Assembly (NCBI GenBank): GCA_018667995.1
Contig: JABIQT010000051.1
Span: forward strand, 1 to 50,983
Reading direction: 5' to 3'
Length of the DNA: 50,983 nucleotides
Source: Candidatus Latescibacterota bacterium
GTDB taxonomy: Bacteria; JAAXHH01; JABIQT01
The notes under the pieces were generated by a model. That model saw only the letters and a program-made list of their open reading frames with translations, was not told where the DNA came from and searched no databases. Position numbers and translations under genes: made by a program. Of this stretch, positions 26,686 to 34,990 are shown piece after piece (the stretch's first letter is position 1; the number at the start of each line of letters is the position of its first letter).

Positions 26686-28500
26686 TCAACGATAGTAGTG
26701 AGCCTGAGTCTCAAACAGCTGTTTGTACAGCCCTCCCTGGGCCATAAGCTCCTCGTGCGATCCGGACTCGCAGATGCTTCCCTGATCCATAACGTAAACG
26801 CGATCCACCATACGGACCGTAGACAACCGATGACTGACCAGCACTGCCGTACGGCCTTTGGTCAATTCGTGGAATTTCTCAAACACGCGAAACTCGGCTC
26901 GTGGATCAAGCGCACTGGTAGGCTCATCCAACACGATGATCTGTGATTCACGCAGAAACGCCCTGGCTAACGCGATCTTCTGCCACTGCCCAATGCTGAG
27001 CTGCTCGCCTTCTTCGAAGAGATACCCGAGGACCGTGTCGTACCCGGACGGGAGCTGGGAGATTATCTCATCAGCGTCCGCCTGCCGGGAGGCCCGTTCG
27101 ATTCGATCCTGATCTGGTTCCTGAGCGACATTACCGAACCAGATATTTTCCTTTGCCGTCATGTCATATTGTGCGTAATCCTGAAAGACCACGCTCATTT
27201 CTTTCCGCCAGTCCACGGAGTTGATGGCCCTGAGGTCTACACCATCGATTGCCACCGATCCGTCCGTGGGATCGTAGAGTCGGCACAGCAACTTAACCAG
27301 GGTCGTCTTGCCTGAACCATTTTCGCCGACCAGTGCTACGTGCTCACCCGGTTTAATCACCATGGAAATATCGCTCAGGGCCTGGCGGGTGCTGCTCGGA
27401 TAGCTGAAGCCAACGTGGTCAAGGACAATACCATCCAGATACGGCCGGGGTACCGATTCTGGTCGTTCCGGTTCCATGACCTTCTTTTCTAGGTCCAGAA
27501 ACTGATAGAGGTTGGTCAGAAATAGGTTGTCTTCATACAAACCGGCGACACCGGATAGCATCTCACGAAGCGCGCCCTGTCCCTGGCGCATTGCCTGAAA
27601 GAGCATCACGAGATCCCCTACCGAAATGACGCCTTGAACGGTACGATACGCAATGAAGGCATAGGACCCAAAAACTGCTACCGTGGCGCTTCCTTGAGCC
27701 ACGAACTCAAAGAGCGATCGCCGGGCGTTTATAGTCAGCTTTTCGCGCCGCAGATTCCGACGAAGATCCCTAAAGCGTCCTATGAATACAGAGCCAAGAT
27801 CAAATAGGCGCACTTCCTTGGCAAATTCGGCGCCCGTGAGTAGGAAATCATAGTAATCGGCGCGGCGCTCCGTGGAGGTACGCTTGTTCTGCCACTCAAA
27901 CATGCGCCCAGCAAAAACCATCCGTACGATAATGCCTGGAACAACAGCCACAACGAGCACACCCATGATCGCCCAGTGAAACGTGAACAGCAGACCGGCC
28001 ATAGCGAACATCGTAATGCCGCTCTGGCCAATCGCCATCAGCCCCTCAACGATCTGATATGGTCTGGAAATGGCCTCCGCCTGGGCCCTTTGAAGGGTAT
28101 CGTGATACTCTGAATTTTCATAGTATTCAAGATCGGCCTCTACAGATTTCGCATGAATAATGCTCTGTACATGGTCTACTACTCGCTCGCTTTGTTCTTG
28201 CCGCACAACATCGGCCACAGAGCTCAATCCTGCACCAATCAGCGATACCAATCCTGCCAGGATAATATACCACAGAACCTGCCTATAGGCCACCTCGGTG
28301 TCTGCCTCCAGGCCGATAGAGACCGTATCTACTATGAGCTTCATAAGGTACAGTGACGCCAATGGAAGCACGCCCTGGAGAACGACCAGTACCGCACCCA
28401 CCATGGTCCAGGTTCGCCCACTATCCCATACGAGTCGGACGGCGCGCTCCACACGCACAGTATAAAACAGTTTTCCCCTCAGGGATTCGTGATCTTCCAT
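26686..28500 (-). CDS. RiPP-cluster ABC exporter D2 (fused permease-ATPase)
   Basis: 604 residues from the ATG at 28500. This start is supported by colinear alignment of its N-terminus (FYTVRVERAVRLVWDSG) with the paralog D1, and it lies 5 bp after the nucleotidyltransferase stop; an upstream ATG at 28566 would overlap that gene. The N-terminal half is a six-helix exporter domain (VLVVLQGVLPLASLYLMKLI). The ATPase half has Walker A GENGSGKTTLVKL, signature LSIGQWQKIALARAF, Walker B IIVLDEPTSALDP and switch HRLS. Such homodimeric exporters (LasD/McjD-like) pump mature lasso peptide out and confer self-immunity. It lacks the C39 peptidase domain of bacteriocin exporters, consistent with separate leader removal by B2. 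Its last codons (QAHYYR) nearly match those of D1. Confidence 0.85.
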   Translation of the reverse strand: MEDHESLRGKLFYTVRVERAVRLVWDSGRTWTMVGAVLVVLQGVLPLASLYLMKLIVDTVSIGLEADTEVAYRQVLWYIILAGLVSLIGAGLSSVADVVRQEQSERVVDHVQSIIHAKSVEADLEYYENSEYHDTLQRAQAEAISRPYQIVEGLMAIGQSGITMFAMAGLLFTFHWAIMGVLVVAVVPGIIVRMVFAGRMFEWQNKRTSTERRADYYDFLLTGAEFAKEVRLFDLGSVFIGRFRDLRRNLRREKLTINARRSLFEFVAQGSATVAVFGSYAFIAYRTVQGVISVGDLVMLFQAMRQGQGALREMLSGVAGLYEDNLFLTNLYQFLDLEKKVMEPERPESVPRPYLDGIVLDHVGFSYPSSTRQALSDISMVIKPGEHVALVGENGSGKTTLVKLLCRLYDPTDGSVAIDGVDLRAINSVDWRKEMSVVFQDYAQYDMTAKENIWFGNVAQEPDQDRIERASRQADADEIISQLPSGYDTVLGYLFEEGEQLSIGQWQKIALARAFLRESQIIVLDEPTSALDPRAEFRVFEKFHELTKGRTAVLVSHRLSTVRMVDRVYVMDQGSICESGSHEELMAQGGLYKQLFETQAHYYR

Positions 28501-28505
28501 AGGTT

Positions 28506-29600
28506 TCAGGTTGGGGTGCGGCGGGAGCCGAGGTCTGTTCCGAGATTGTGAATACCATCGTACCATCCGGCCTTCGCGAGCTTGCGGCTACGCCAGATAA
28601 ACAGCATCTTTTGAAGGATCTGGTCCCACCTATACACAGCGCCAGGTAGTAAGGCAGAGGCGCTTGTTGTCCGGCCCATAATCCGTCTCCCACTGTGCAT
28701 TTCTGCAAGATTTGAGAAGGACTGACGCCCCACCAGATATGCAATCGCCGCGGACCGCACGGAATTTACCCGCAGATCCGAAAGCAGCGACTCGGGAATC
28801 TGGCAGTCCATATACTTTCCGGCTACATAAAGTGCCGTATACACGATATTCTCGCACTTGCACGATCGTGCCAATGGAACGATTCGGGAGTAGTCCAGAT
28901 CCTGATCGTTCAAGTAGGTAACTGTTTCGGTCACATCACAGAGGTTCTTCAGTGAAAAGAATCTCTTCCGAAAACTGTTTATACATACCGACAGGAGCAT
29001 GTCTTCAGGCGAAGGCACAAACACCAGGGAATCCCCGTGCGCAAACTGCTGCGCCCGATCCCAGATCTGGTTGAAGTCGATGGGCAAGAGCCCGTTAAGA
29101 TTCAGGTCATGGTGCTCGAAGTAGTCATGTTCAATGAGTGGCCGGAACAGGTCGACGATTTCCTGGTCACTGGTATCTGTAAGATCCTGCTTCCGTACGT
29201 TGAGGATGATGTCTATATCTTCAGAGAGGGTATACCATGGTTCGTCATAAACGAGGAGGTCGAGCGCGGCGCCCTTAATCAGCATTACACCAATATCACG
29301 GGCATCGAAATATGCCAGGGCCTCGCTCAGAATCTCATCCCTGGCTTTTGTTATGTCCATGCTCTGCTGGCGGGACATCATCCAGCGTGCCAGCATTTCG
29401 TGCGGGAGAGTCAGTCCGTCACTCAGACAACTCAACAGATTGTGTGCGACCAGCGGTGCCACGCCATGCACAAATGCGGTCTCATAGACATAGTCCCATT
29501 GGATCCGATGATCCTTGCAGATTGACACGGCCCTGGCACGGCGGACATCCGTAAATCTCTGGCCTGTTAAGGTAAAGAGAAGCCGATCTTCTGGTAACAT
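28506..29600 (-). CDS. Uncharacterised nucleotidyltransferase-family protein (PF14907-like) of the RiPP cluster
   Basis: 364 residues. The motif LIKGAALDLLVYDEP (about 107-121) followed by SEDIDIIL (about 126-133) corresponds to the KG...(S/R)xDIDLL pattern of the NTP_transf_5 family, a member of the polymerase-beta-type nucleotidyltransferase superfamily with a DxD metal site. A further LPIDFN may supply the third acid. Relatives are found in several lasso-peptide clusters, including Bacillota clusters of the paeninodin type, but I know of no firmly assigned reaction; nucleotidyl or other group transfer onto the peptide is an inference. The gene sits between the two exporter genes, 37 bp after D1 and 5 bp before D2, so all three are likely co-transcribed. 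Confidence 0.75.
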   Translation of the reverse strand: MLPEDRLLFTLTGQRFTDVRRARAVSICKDHRIQWDYVYETAFVHGVAPLVAHNLLSCLSDGLTLPHEMLARWMMSRQQSMDITKARDEILSEALAYFDARDIGVMLIKGAALDLLVYDEPWYTLSEDIDIILNVRKQDLTDTSDQEIVDLFRPLIEHDYFEHHDLNLNGLLPIDFNQIWDRAQQFAHGDSLVFVPSPEDMLLSVCINSFRKRFFSLKNLCDVTETVTYLNDQDLDYSRIVPLARSCKCENIVYTALYVAGKYMDCQIPESLLSDLRVNSVRSAAIAYLVGRQSFSNLAEMHSGRRIMGRTTSASALLPGAVYRWDQILQKMLFIWRSRKLAKAGWYDGIHNLGTDLGSRRTPT

Positions 29601-29637
29601 GACCTAACTCCAGACGCACTGATTCCCGACTCCGTGT

Positions 29638-31449
29638 TCAACGATAGTATTGAGCTTGAGTCTCAAAGAGATGTGCGTATGTGCCGTTCCCTTCCATCAG
29701 CTCATCATGAGAACCACTCTCTACAACACGGCCATTCTCCATTACAAAAACCCGGTCCGCCATGCGTACAGTAGAGAGCCGATGGCTGATCAGAATAGCG
29801 GTCCGGCCCGATGTCAGCTGATGAAATTTCTCGAATACCTTATACTCAGCTTTAGGGTCCAACGCACTGGTCGGCTCATCAAGGACTATGATCTGTGCCT
29901 CGCGCATGAATGCTCTTGCCAGTGCGATTTTCTGCCACTCGCCGATACTGAGATCCTCACCCTCTTCAAACATCTTACCCAGATTTGTATCATATCCATC
30001 CGGCAGTCCAGCAATGATACCATCAGCGTCAGCCTGGCGTGCGGCCTCTTCTATTCGTGAGTGATCTTGCGGCGCGGACACATCACCAAACCAGATATTC
30101 TCCCTGACTGAAAGTGGGTAGCGGGCATAGTCCTGGAAGACGACACTGATATCCTTGCGCAAATCTTCAATAGAGAATGATCCCAGATCCAGGCCGTCCA
30201 CGGTGATCTTTCCAGCTGATGGATCGTAGAGCCTGCATATCAGCTTGATGAGGGTCGTTTTGCCGGATCCGTTTTCACCTACGAATGCCACGTGCTCCCC
30301 AGGGGCTATCTCTAGAGACACATCGTCCAGAGCCTTCCGTGTTCCGTTCGGATACGAAAAACTCACTGCATCCAATGCAATTCCGCTCTGCATGGGATGG
30401 GGTACCGCAATCGGTCTTGCTGGATCGGCTACTTTTCGGTCGAGATCTAGGAATTCATACAAATTTGACAGAAACAGGTTGTTTTCATAGAGACCCGCAA
30501 TTCCCATCAGCATGTCGCGGAGTGCACTCTGACCTTGCCGGAGGGCTTGGAAAAGCATGACCAGATCACCAATGGTCGCCGCCCCCTGAACAGTTCGGTA
30601 TGCTATGAACCCGTAAGAACCATAGATAGCGATGGTTGCGCTGAACTGGGTGACCAACTCGGCGAGAGTGCGGCGAGTTGCTATCGCCATTCGTTCCCGG
30701 CGGAGTTGGCGCCGCAACTCCCTGAACCGATCGATAAATAGATGCCCGAGTCCAAAGAGTCGGACTTCTTTTGCATAAAGGCTTCCGGTAAGCATCCAGT
30801 CGTAAAAAGTGGCCTGCCGCTCTTTGGACGTCCGGCGTCGCTTCCATTCATACATCTGATCCGCATACAGAATGCGTACAAAGATACCCGGCACCACCGC
30901 CAGGAATAGAACGACTGTGATAGCCCAGTGGAAAGTGAAGAGCAATCCAGCGATGACAACCATCGTAACAGATTGCTGAGCAATTTCCAGCAGTCCATTT
31001 ACGATCTGCAGAGGTCGGACCGGCGCCTCAGCCTGAGCCCGACGGAGGGCGTCGTAGTAGGCTGCATCCTCGTAGTATGCAAGATCAACTTCAATCGACT
31101 TCGCATGCAAAATGCTTTGGATATGATCCACTACACGTTGGCCCTGCTCATCACTTACGCGACTAGCACCCGCGTTGACGGCCGCGCTCAGAAGTGCTAC
31201 CCCTCCGGCCAACGCCACATACAGCATCACCTTACTGAGGGCATCGTTCGTATCCTGATCGACCATTCCAGCCGAAACTGCGTCAATTACCAGCTTGATC
31301 AAATAGAGGGAGGCAAGCGGCAGTACGCCCTGGATAAGGACAAGAATTCCGGATGCGACCGTCCATTTTGGACCACTGTCCCAGACCAGTTTTACTGCTC
31401 GCTCCACCCGCACGATATAACGTAATCTCTCCCGTAAGTCAATACCCAT
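29638..31449 (-). CDS. RiPP-cluster ABC exporter D1 (fused permease-ATPase)
   Basis: 603 residues with six predicted transmembrane helices followed by an ABC ATPase: Walker A GENGSGKTTLIKL, signature LSIGEWQKIALARAF, Walker B IIVLDEPTSALDP and switch HRLS. It is a full-length paralog of D2, colinear throughout and sharing segments such as GVLPLASLYLIKL and LVMLFQALRQGQ, so the two arose by duplication. Having two exporters could mean one per peptide type, or a heterodimer. There is no peptidase domain. It lies 182 bp downstream of precursor gene A1, from which it is separated by an intrinsic terminator, so its expression is probably lower than that of the precursor. Confidence 0.85.
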   Translation of the reverse strand: MGIDLRERLRYIVRVERAVKLVWDSGPKWTVASGILVLIQGVLPLASLYLIKLVIDAVSAGMVDQDTNDALSKVMLYVALAGGVALLSAAVNAGASRVSDEQGQRVVDHIQSILHAKSIEVDLAYYEDAAYYDALRRAQAEAPVRPLQIVNGLLEIAQQSVTMVVIAGLLFTFHWAITVVLFLAVVPGIFVRILYADQMYEWKRRRTSKERQATFYDWMLTGSLYAKEVRLFGLGHLFIDRFRELRRQLRRERMAIATRRTLAELVTQFSATIAIYGSYGFIAYRTVQGAATIGDLVMLFQALRQGQSALRDMLMGIAGLYENNLFLSNLYEFLDLDRKVADPARPIAVPHPMQSGIALDAVSFSYPNGTRKALDDVSLEIAPGEHVAFVGENGSGKTTLIKLICRLYDPSAGKITVDGLDLGSFSIEDLRKDISVVFQDYARYPLSVRENIWFGDVSAPQDHSRIEEAARQADADGIIAGLPDGYDTNLGKMFEEGEDLSIGEWQKIALARAFMREAQIIVLDEPTSALDPKAEYKVFEKFHQLTSGRTAILISHRLSTVRMADRVFVMENGRVVESGSHDELMEGNGTYAHLFETQAQYYR

Positions 31450-31480
31450 GTCTGCAGGCTTTCCCAGGCTATCTGCCTAT

Positions 31481-31524
31481 AAAAACGAAGTCGCACCACC
31501 ATTTTCGGCGATACGACTTCGTTT
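31481..31524 (-). terminator. Intrinsic terminator/attenuator after precursor gene A1
   Basis: An 11-bp perfect inverted repeat (31483-31493 with 31514-31524, core ACGAAGTCG/CGACTTCGT) encloses a 20-nt loop. Read on the minus strand the stem is followed by a T run (31485-31481). It lies about 110 bp after the A1 stop and 30 bp before the D1 start, so it would partly separate the abundant precursor message from the exporter genes. Confidence 0.7.
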
Positions 31525-31631
31525 GCTGTACGCGACACTCGTATTCGGGGCCTCCCGCTAGACGGTTGGCCGGTTTTCTGCATCGCAGACCCTTTCGGGC
31601 CCAAGCCGTTAAATGACTCGCATTTCTCCCT

Positions 31632-31826
31632 CTAGTTCCAACCGACGGTTGTATCTCCTACGCCATCCCCATCGGTATCTACGGGACCAATCACGCGTCC
31701 CATGTAATCTAGAGACTGAAGGGTTTTGACTCTTCTCTGAGGCGCATAACTGCTCTGAAGCGTTACATTTTCGATACGTCCGTACCGACGCAAACCCTTC
31801 ATTTCGTACACTTCATGTTCACTCAT
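31632..31826 (-). CDS. Lasso-type RiPP precursor A1 with calcium-loop-like C-terminus
   Basis: 64 residues from the ATG at 31826, chosen because AAAGGA lies 7-8 nt upstream; an in-frame ATG at 31859 lacks this. The leader has the lasso recognition pattern YxxPxLxxxGxxxxxT with exact spacing: Y7, L12, G16 and T22, with Lys in place of Pro at 10. Segments GRIENVTL and SSY are shared with A2 and A3. By analogy with known lasso precursors cleavage would follow residue 23, but the next nine residues contain no Asp or Glu. The C-terminus GPVDTDGDGVGDTTVGWN holds a DxDGDGxGD motif like calcium loops of thrombospondin type 3 repeats. G43 to D50 would be a possible eight-residue ring if cleavage occurs later. 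It lies between cyclase C1 and the exporter genes. Confidence 0.75.
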   Translation of the reverse strand: MSEHEVYEMKGLRRYGRIENVTLQSSYAPQRRVKTLQSLDYMGRVIGPVDTDGDGVGDTTVGWN

Positions 31827-31919
31827 GATGTTGTCCTTTCGTGATTCATCTACAGCCATGGTGCCGGCATTGGTGCCGACCGGAAAACCCCGAATACGAT
31901 TGCGCGCGACAACTCCTTT

Positions 31920-33908
31920 CTAAGCGGATAGGGAGAGCGGCTGCTGACCACTACCCGATGATTTGCTTTCAACTATTCGTGTATTTGATGTCGATGTGTC
32001 CGATATGAGGCGTCTAAGGCTGCCCCCATTTTCGACGGCTCGCAACCATCCTTCCAGGCTTAAGAAACCTGATATATATCCCGCAAGCTGTTCACTGTCT
32101 TCAACCGCTACCATGAACTTCTCAGGATTCACGTATCCGCGATCGAAAATGTGGACAGTACTCGAATCCTGTAACCACTTCCGGGCTGCAGCCGGGGGGA
32201 GACTATTCCTGAGTACCGGAGTGAACTCTACCCCCTGATAACCAACCCGCAGTTTCTCGGGAATGATTCCCGCCATGGCCTGCCTGTGATGCCGGCGAAC
32301 AGCCATCCGAATCCGAGGCTCCTCGGCATCCCACTTCATCTGGTGAGGCATCCCGAGGACCATCTCGATGAGCCTTCTGTCAAAGTAAGGATATCGCGGC
32401 TCTACCGGTTGGGCATACTGGTGTGTGTATCCAGTTTTGGGCGGAAATATACTCTCTATCGTACTCTGAACCACGGGACAGCGGAATCGATTCCTGTCTG
32501 CCCAGCCTACTCGAAGCTCCTCATCCTTTTCAACGATTTGCTGACGAACCGAATTAGTCATAAATTCCGGCACATCCCAGATCGTTCCAGATCGCCTCTC
32601 ACGGGCCTTAAGTACGGCGTTCATTATTGGAAAAGGTGTAACCATGGGAAAGATGCCATAGGCTAGAAATGCCCGCAATGCGTACCACCCATATCGACTG
32701 CGATCGATCTTAAACCGTTTCAGTATTTCGCCGAACTGCTTTCTTCGCAGAAGATCGTAGTATACGAAATAACCGCCGCTATTTAATTCGTTACCGTTCT
32801 TTCCGTTCAGCGATACTCTGCATCCCGATTCGGCTACCATGTTATACAATTTGTGATTGGCCAACGGTACCCAGAAATCGAACGGACCCATGATACTTTC
32901 CGGTTTCCAATCGGGATACATACATCTTGGGCCAAATAAAGTGTCGGCAATAAGGTAGTGAGGCTTCAAGTCCCCATGCTGGTTTAGCACTTCCTGGATG
33001 TATGGTCGCTCATCGGACTCGATGACACTGTCGAATGCTATCGAGAATGTATGGATAGGATTGCTTTGAGGACCACTCATTCGAGCGGCGAGACAGGCGA
33101 CGGCAGAGGAGTCCAAACCGCCGCTCAGTTCCATAGCAACAGGGCCGCGACTTCGAAGTCGGTGCCGCACGGCCTCATCGAGTCGATGTGCGTACTCCTC
33201 CAGCACTTCACCTGGGGACCGTTGATCTGGAGCTGATTCCTGCCAGGTCCAATATGGAGTGACATCAATCTTGCCGTTCTTAGCTACCAGCTTCGATCCT
33301 GCAGGAACGGCATGCACGTTCTTGAAGAATCCCTTATCCCAACCCGTAATGCTCTGGTGAATGGGGGTCAAGTACTCAATGAGGTGCTCTTCGTTAACTT
33401 CGAAGGGGATATTTAAGTCTTGGAAGATCTGCGTGCGATCTGATGCCAGGAAGAAGGTGCTCCCATCGTCATGATAATAGAGCTGCCGTGCGCCAGATAT
33501 GTCTCGTGCCGCAAACAGCGATCTGGTGTGCTCATTCCAGATGGCAAATGCGAAGTCTCCTATGAGACGGTCTGCACAGTCCTCACCCCAAGCCTGAAAG
33601 GCAGCAAGTACCAACGCAGTATCAGACTGTGAGACCGGGCGCACACCGGGCGGTAGTGCAGCTACCACCTCGCTGCGATTGTCCAGGCGACAACTGGCAG
33701 CAATGTGCAACGGTCCGGCTACGATCTTTACTCCGGGTTCGTCCTCAGGCAACGTGGATAGATCGGCCTGCGCCATACCAACAGCACCATCTACCCAGAC
33801 CCATGCGCCGTCCGGGCACCTGTGTTGCACACAACTGTTCGCGCCCTTAAGGATGCGCGCATCCACGGGCCGACCATCCCAGTTTATTATACAGGAAATG
33901 GCACTCAT
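31920..33908 (-). CDS. Lasso-type macrolactam synthetase C1 (asparagine-synthetase-like)
   Basis: 662 residues. The N-terminal half is a glutaminase-like domain (SCIINWDGRPVD, RDISGARQLYYH), but residue 2 is Ser, so the catalytic Cys2 needed to release ammonia from glutamine is missing. The C-terminal half is an ATP-pyrophosphatase domain with SGGLDSS at 262-268 and later YPYFDRRLIEMVL. This combination is typical of lasso cyclases (McjC/LasC), which adenylate an Asp or Glu side chain and close it onto the freed N-terminus. It follows the RRE gene B1 by 48 bp and precedes precursor A1. It is a colinear paralog of C2, without gaps over the first 270 residues. Confidence 0.87.
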   Translation of the reverse strand: MSAISCIINWDGRPVDARILKGANSCVQHRCPDGAWVWVDGAVGMAQADLSTLPEDEPGVKIVAGPLHIAASCRLDNRSEVVAALPPGVRPVSQSDTALVLAAFQAWGEDCADRLIGDFAFAIWNEHTRSLFAARDISGARQLYYHDDGSTFFLASDRTQIFQDLNIPFEVNEEHLIEYLTPIHQSITGWDKGFFKNVHAVPAGSKLVAKNGKIDVTPYWTWQESAPDQRSPGEVLEEYAHRLDEAVRHRLRSRGPVAMELSGGLDSSAVACLAARMSGPQSNPIHTFSIAFDSVIESDERPYIQEVLNQHGDLKPHYLIADTLFGPRCMYPDWKPESIMGPFDFWVPLANHKLYNMVAESGCRVSLNGKNGNELNSGGYFVYYDLLRRKQFGEILKRFKIDRSRYGWYALRAFLAYGIFPMVTPFPIMNAVLKARERRSGTIWDVPEFMTNSVRQQIVEKDEELRVGWADRNRFRCPVVQSTIESIFPPKTGYTHQYAQPVEPRYPYFDRRLIEMVLGMPHQMKWDAEEPRIRMAVRRHHRQAMAGIIPEKLRVGYQGVEFTPVLRNSLPPAAARKWLQDSSTVHIFDRGYVNPEKFMVAVEDSEQLAGYISGFLSLEGWLRAVENGGSLRRLISDTSTSNTRIVESKSSGSGQQPLSLSA

Positions 33909-33956
33909 TCTATGCCCCGAATTAGGCTATCGAGCCATTCACCCTTAAGAATCGTC

Positions 33957-34277
33957 TTATTCATGAACATCTATCAATCCTTCATCGGAGAGCTCTTGTA
34001 GAAAGGCAAGGACGTCTTCTTTGCATCGGGCTGGTTCAACTTTGTAGGTTTCCACCAATGAGTCTTTTATATCCTTCACAGAAATGGGAGCCTGGAGCAT
34101 GTCCCAGATACGTGCCTCCACGGCGGTTACACCGTAGTATTGCCCAGTTTTTACATTAAGAATAACGGTTTCACCATCTAAATCGTTTGACACCTGATCA
34201 GGCGCGGCCACGACAGCGATCTCCTGTAAAACGGGACACTCCAACTCTGAGAAAATCATACGGGACATTCCAAACAT
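33957..34277 (-). CDS. PqqD-like RiPP recognition element B1
   Basis: 106 residues. The pattern LDGETVILNVKTGQYYGVTAVEARIWDML, here summarised as a beta-strand pair with TGQYYG and a helix with ARIWDML, then an acidic helical C-terminus (DVLAFLQELSDEGLI), is the PqqD/RRE fold. Stand-alone RREs of lasso clusters (LasB1) bind the precursor leader and deliver it to the B2 peptidase. The only B1 gene in the cluster must therefore serve all three precursors. A second ATG at residue 4 is an alternative start. It has its own promoter with the shared inverted repeat (34336-34379). Confidence 0.88.
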   Translation of the reverse strand: MFGMSRMIFSELECPVLQEIAVVAAPDQVSNDLDGETVILNVKTGQYYGVTAVEARIWDMLQAPISVKDIKDSLVETYKVEPARCKEDVLAFLQELSDEGLIDVHE

Positions 34278-34632
34278 TGGTGAATGGACGTTCGATAACT
34301 TTACATGGGATATTACAAACTGGACTATACAGGGAAGAATACAGATTTACGAGAGTTCAAACAATCGGGAAAACCCCGAGAATCAAAAAGAATCTCCTTA
34401 GTTTTGCAGAAGATGCTCTCTCGAGTCATTACAGCGACCATCGTGGATCTCTAGCGGGGGACTAAGAGATACTTATCGAGGCCGCGGTCGAGCACAAGAC
34501 TCAATGCCTTTGACAATATGCTTGATTTACAATCCAATACACATCACCCGGGATACCCGCATGTTCACTGATCGACATTATCCGGAAACCCAGGTATTTC
34601 GACTGCTCAGGCGAATTTCTGGAAACTCGAGA
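34278..34632 (-). other. 355-bp gap between precursor A2 and B1
   Basis: No credible coding sequence is visible in this gap. It holds the promoter and inverted repeat upstream of B1 (34336-34379) and a weaker match to the repeat's GGGTTTCC core at 34575-34593. An AAGGAG stretch near 34400 is not followed by a usable start codon. No intrinsic terminator follows A2. Confidence 0.6.
34336..34379 (-). promoter_or_regulatory. Promoter with inverted-repeat operator candidate upstream of B1-C1-A1
   Basis: On the minus strand an inverted repeat (TCGGG/CCCGA arms, 5-nt centre, 34379-34365) abuts TTGTTT (34364-34359), which is followed after 17 nt by TATTCT (34341-34336). The leader to the B1 ATG would be about 52 nt. 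The same arrangement stands upstream of precursors A2 and A3. Confidence 0.55.
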
Positions 34633-34794
34633 CTACCTGGTTGTCCGTCTACGACGCTTATCCCATCCACGTACCGATCGTTTTCGGGTTGTTCTAGGTG
34701 GCGTAGTGGTCGTCCCAGGATCATACGAGGACGTCAGCGTCACATTTTCGAGACGACCGTAACGTATCAGCTTGGGTGGTTGATAAGTAGGCAT
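34633..34794 (-). CDS. Lasso-type RiPP precursor A2 with highly basic tail
   Basis: 53 residues, ATG at 34794 preceded by AGGA at 4-5 nt. The leader is a perfect YxxPxLxxxGxxxxxT match: Y4, P7, L9, G13 and T19, within YQPPKLIRYGRLENVTL. Expected cleavage after L20 would leave a 33-residue follower starting TSSYDPGTTTT. It has Asp at position 5 but no Asp or Glu at 7-9. The end reads RKRSVRGWDKRRRRTTR, with about ten basic residues in the last nineteen and a single acid, D45. The same GWDKRRRR block with identical distance from the leader Thr occurs in A3, so the reading frame is conserved and real. It lies between B2 and B1. The mature product is unknown. Confidence 0.8.
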   Translation of the reverse strand: MPTYQPPKLIRYGRLENVTLTSSYDPGTTTTPPRTTRKRSVRGWDKRRRRTTR

Positions 34795-34888
34795 GAAATC
34801 CTGTTCCTAATCAGATGGGGATTGGCTTGTCATCCTTCTATCAATGAACCGATGACTGCCTGACTTCTAATCTGGAGAATTGTCATCA

Positions 34889-34932
34889 ATAATACCATTC
34901 ACTGCCCGAAACCACAATAAGGGAAACCCTTA
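34889..34932 (-). promoter_or_regulatory. Promoter with inverted-repeat operator candidate upstream of precursor A2
   Basis: On the minus strand the inverted repeat TAAGGG-TTT-CCCTTA (34932-34918, six-base arms) directly abuts TTGTGG (34917-34912). TATTAT follows after 17 nt (34894-34889). The leader to the A2 ATG would be about 88 nt. This lies in the 196-bp gap between B2 and A2. Confidence 0.6.
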
Positions 34933-34990
34933 GTTTTCCGCCAAAGTTCCCTGAGTACTGCAAAAAAGCTCGATGTGGTGATTCAGGATA

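Noticed and set aside
31392-31604. A 70-codon minus-strand frame between A1 and D1 as a fourth precursor
   Set aside because: It lacks the leader motif, overlaps the D1 start and the intrinsic terminator, and has no ribosome site.
34575-34593. Fifth copy of the RiPP operator-like repeat
   Set aside because: It has the GGGTTTCC core but no arm symmetry and no -35/-10 pair at the expected distance.
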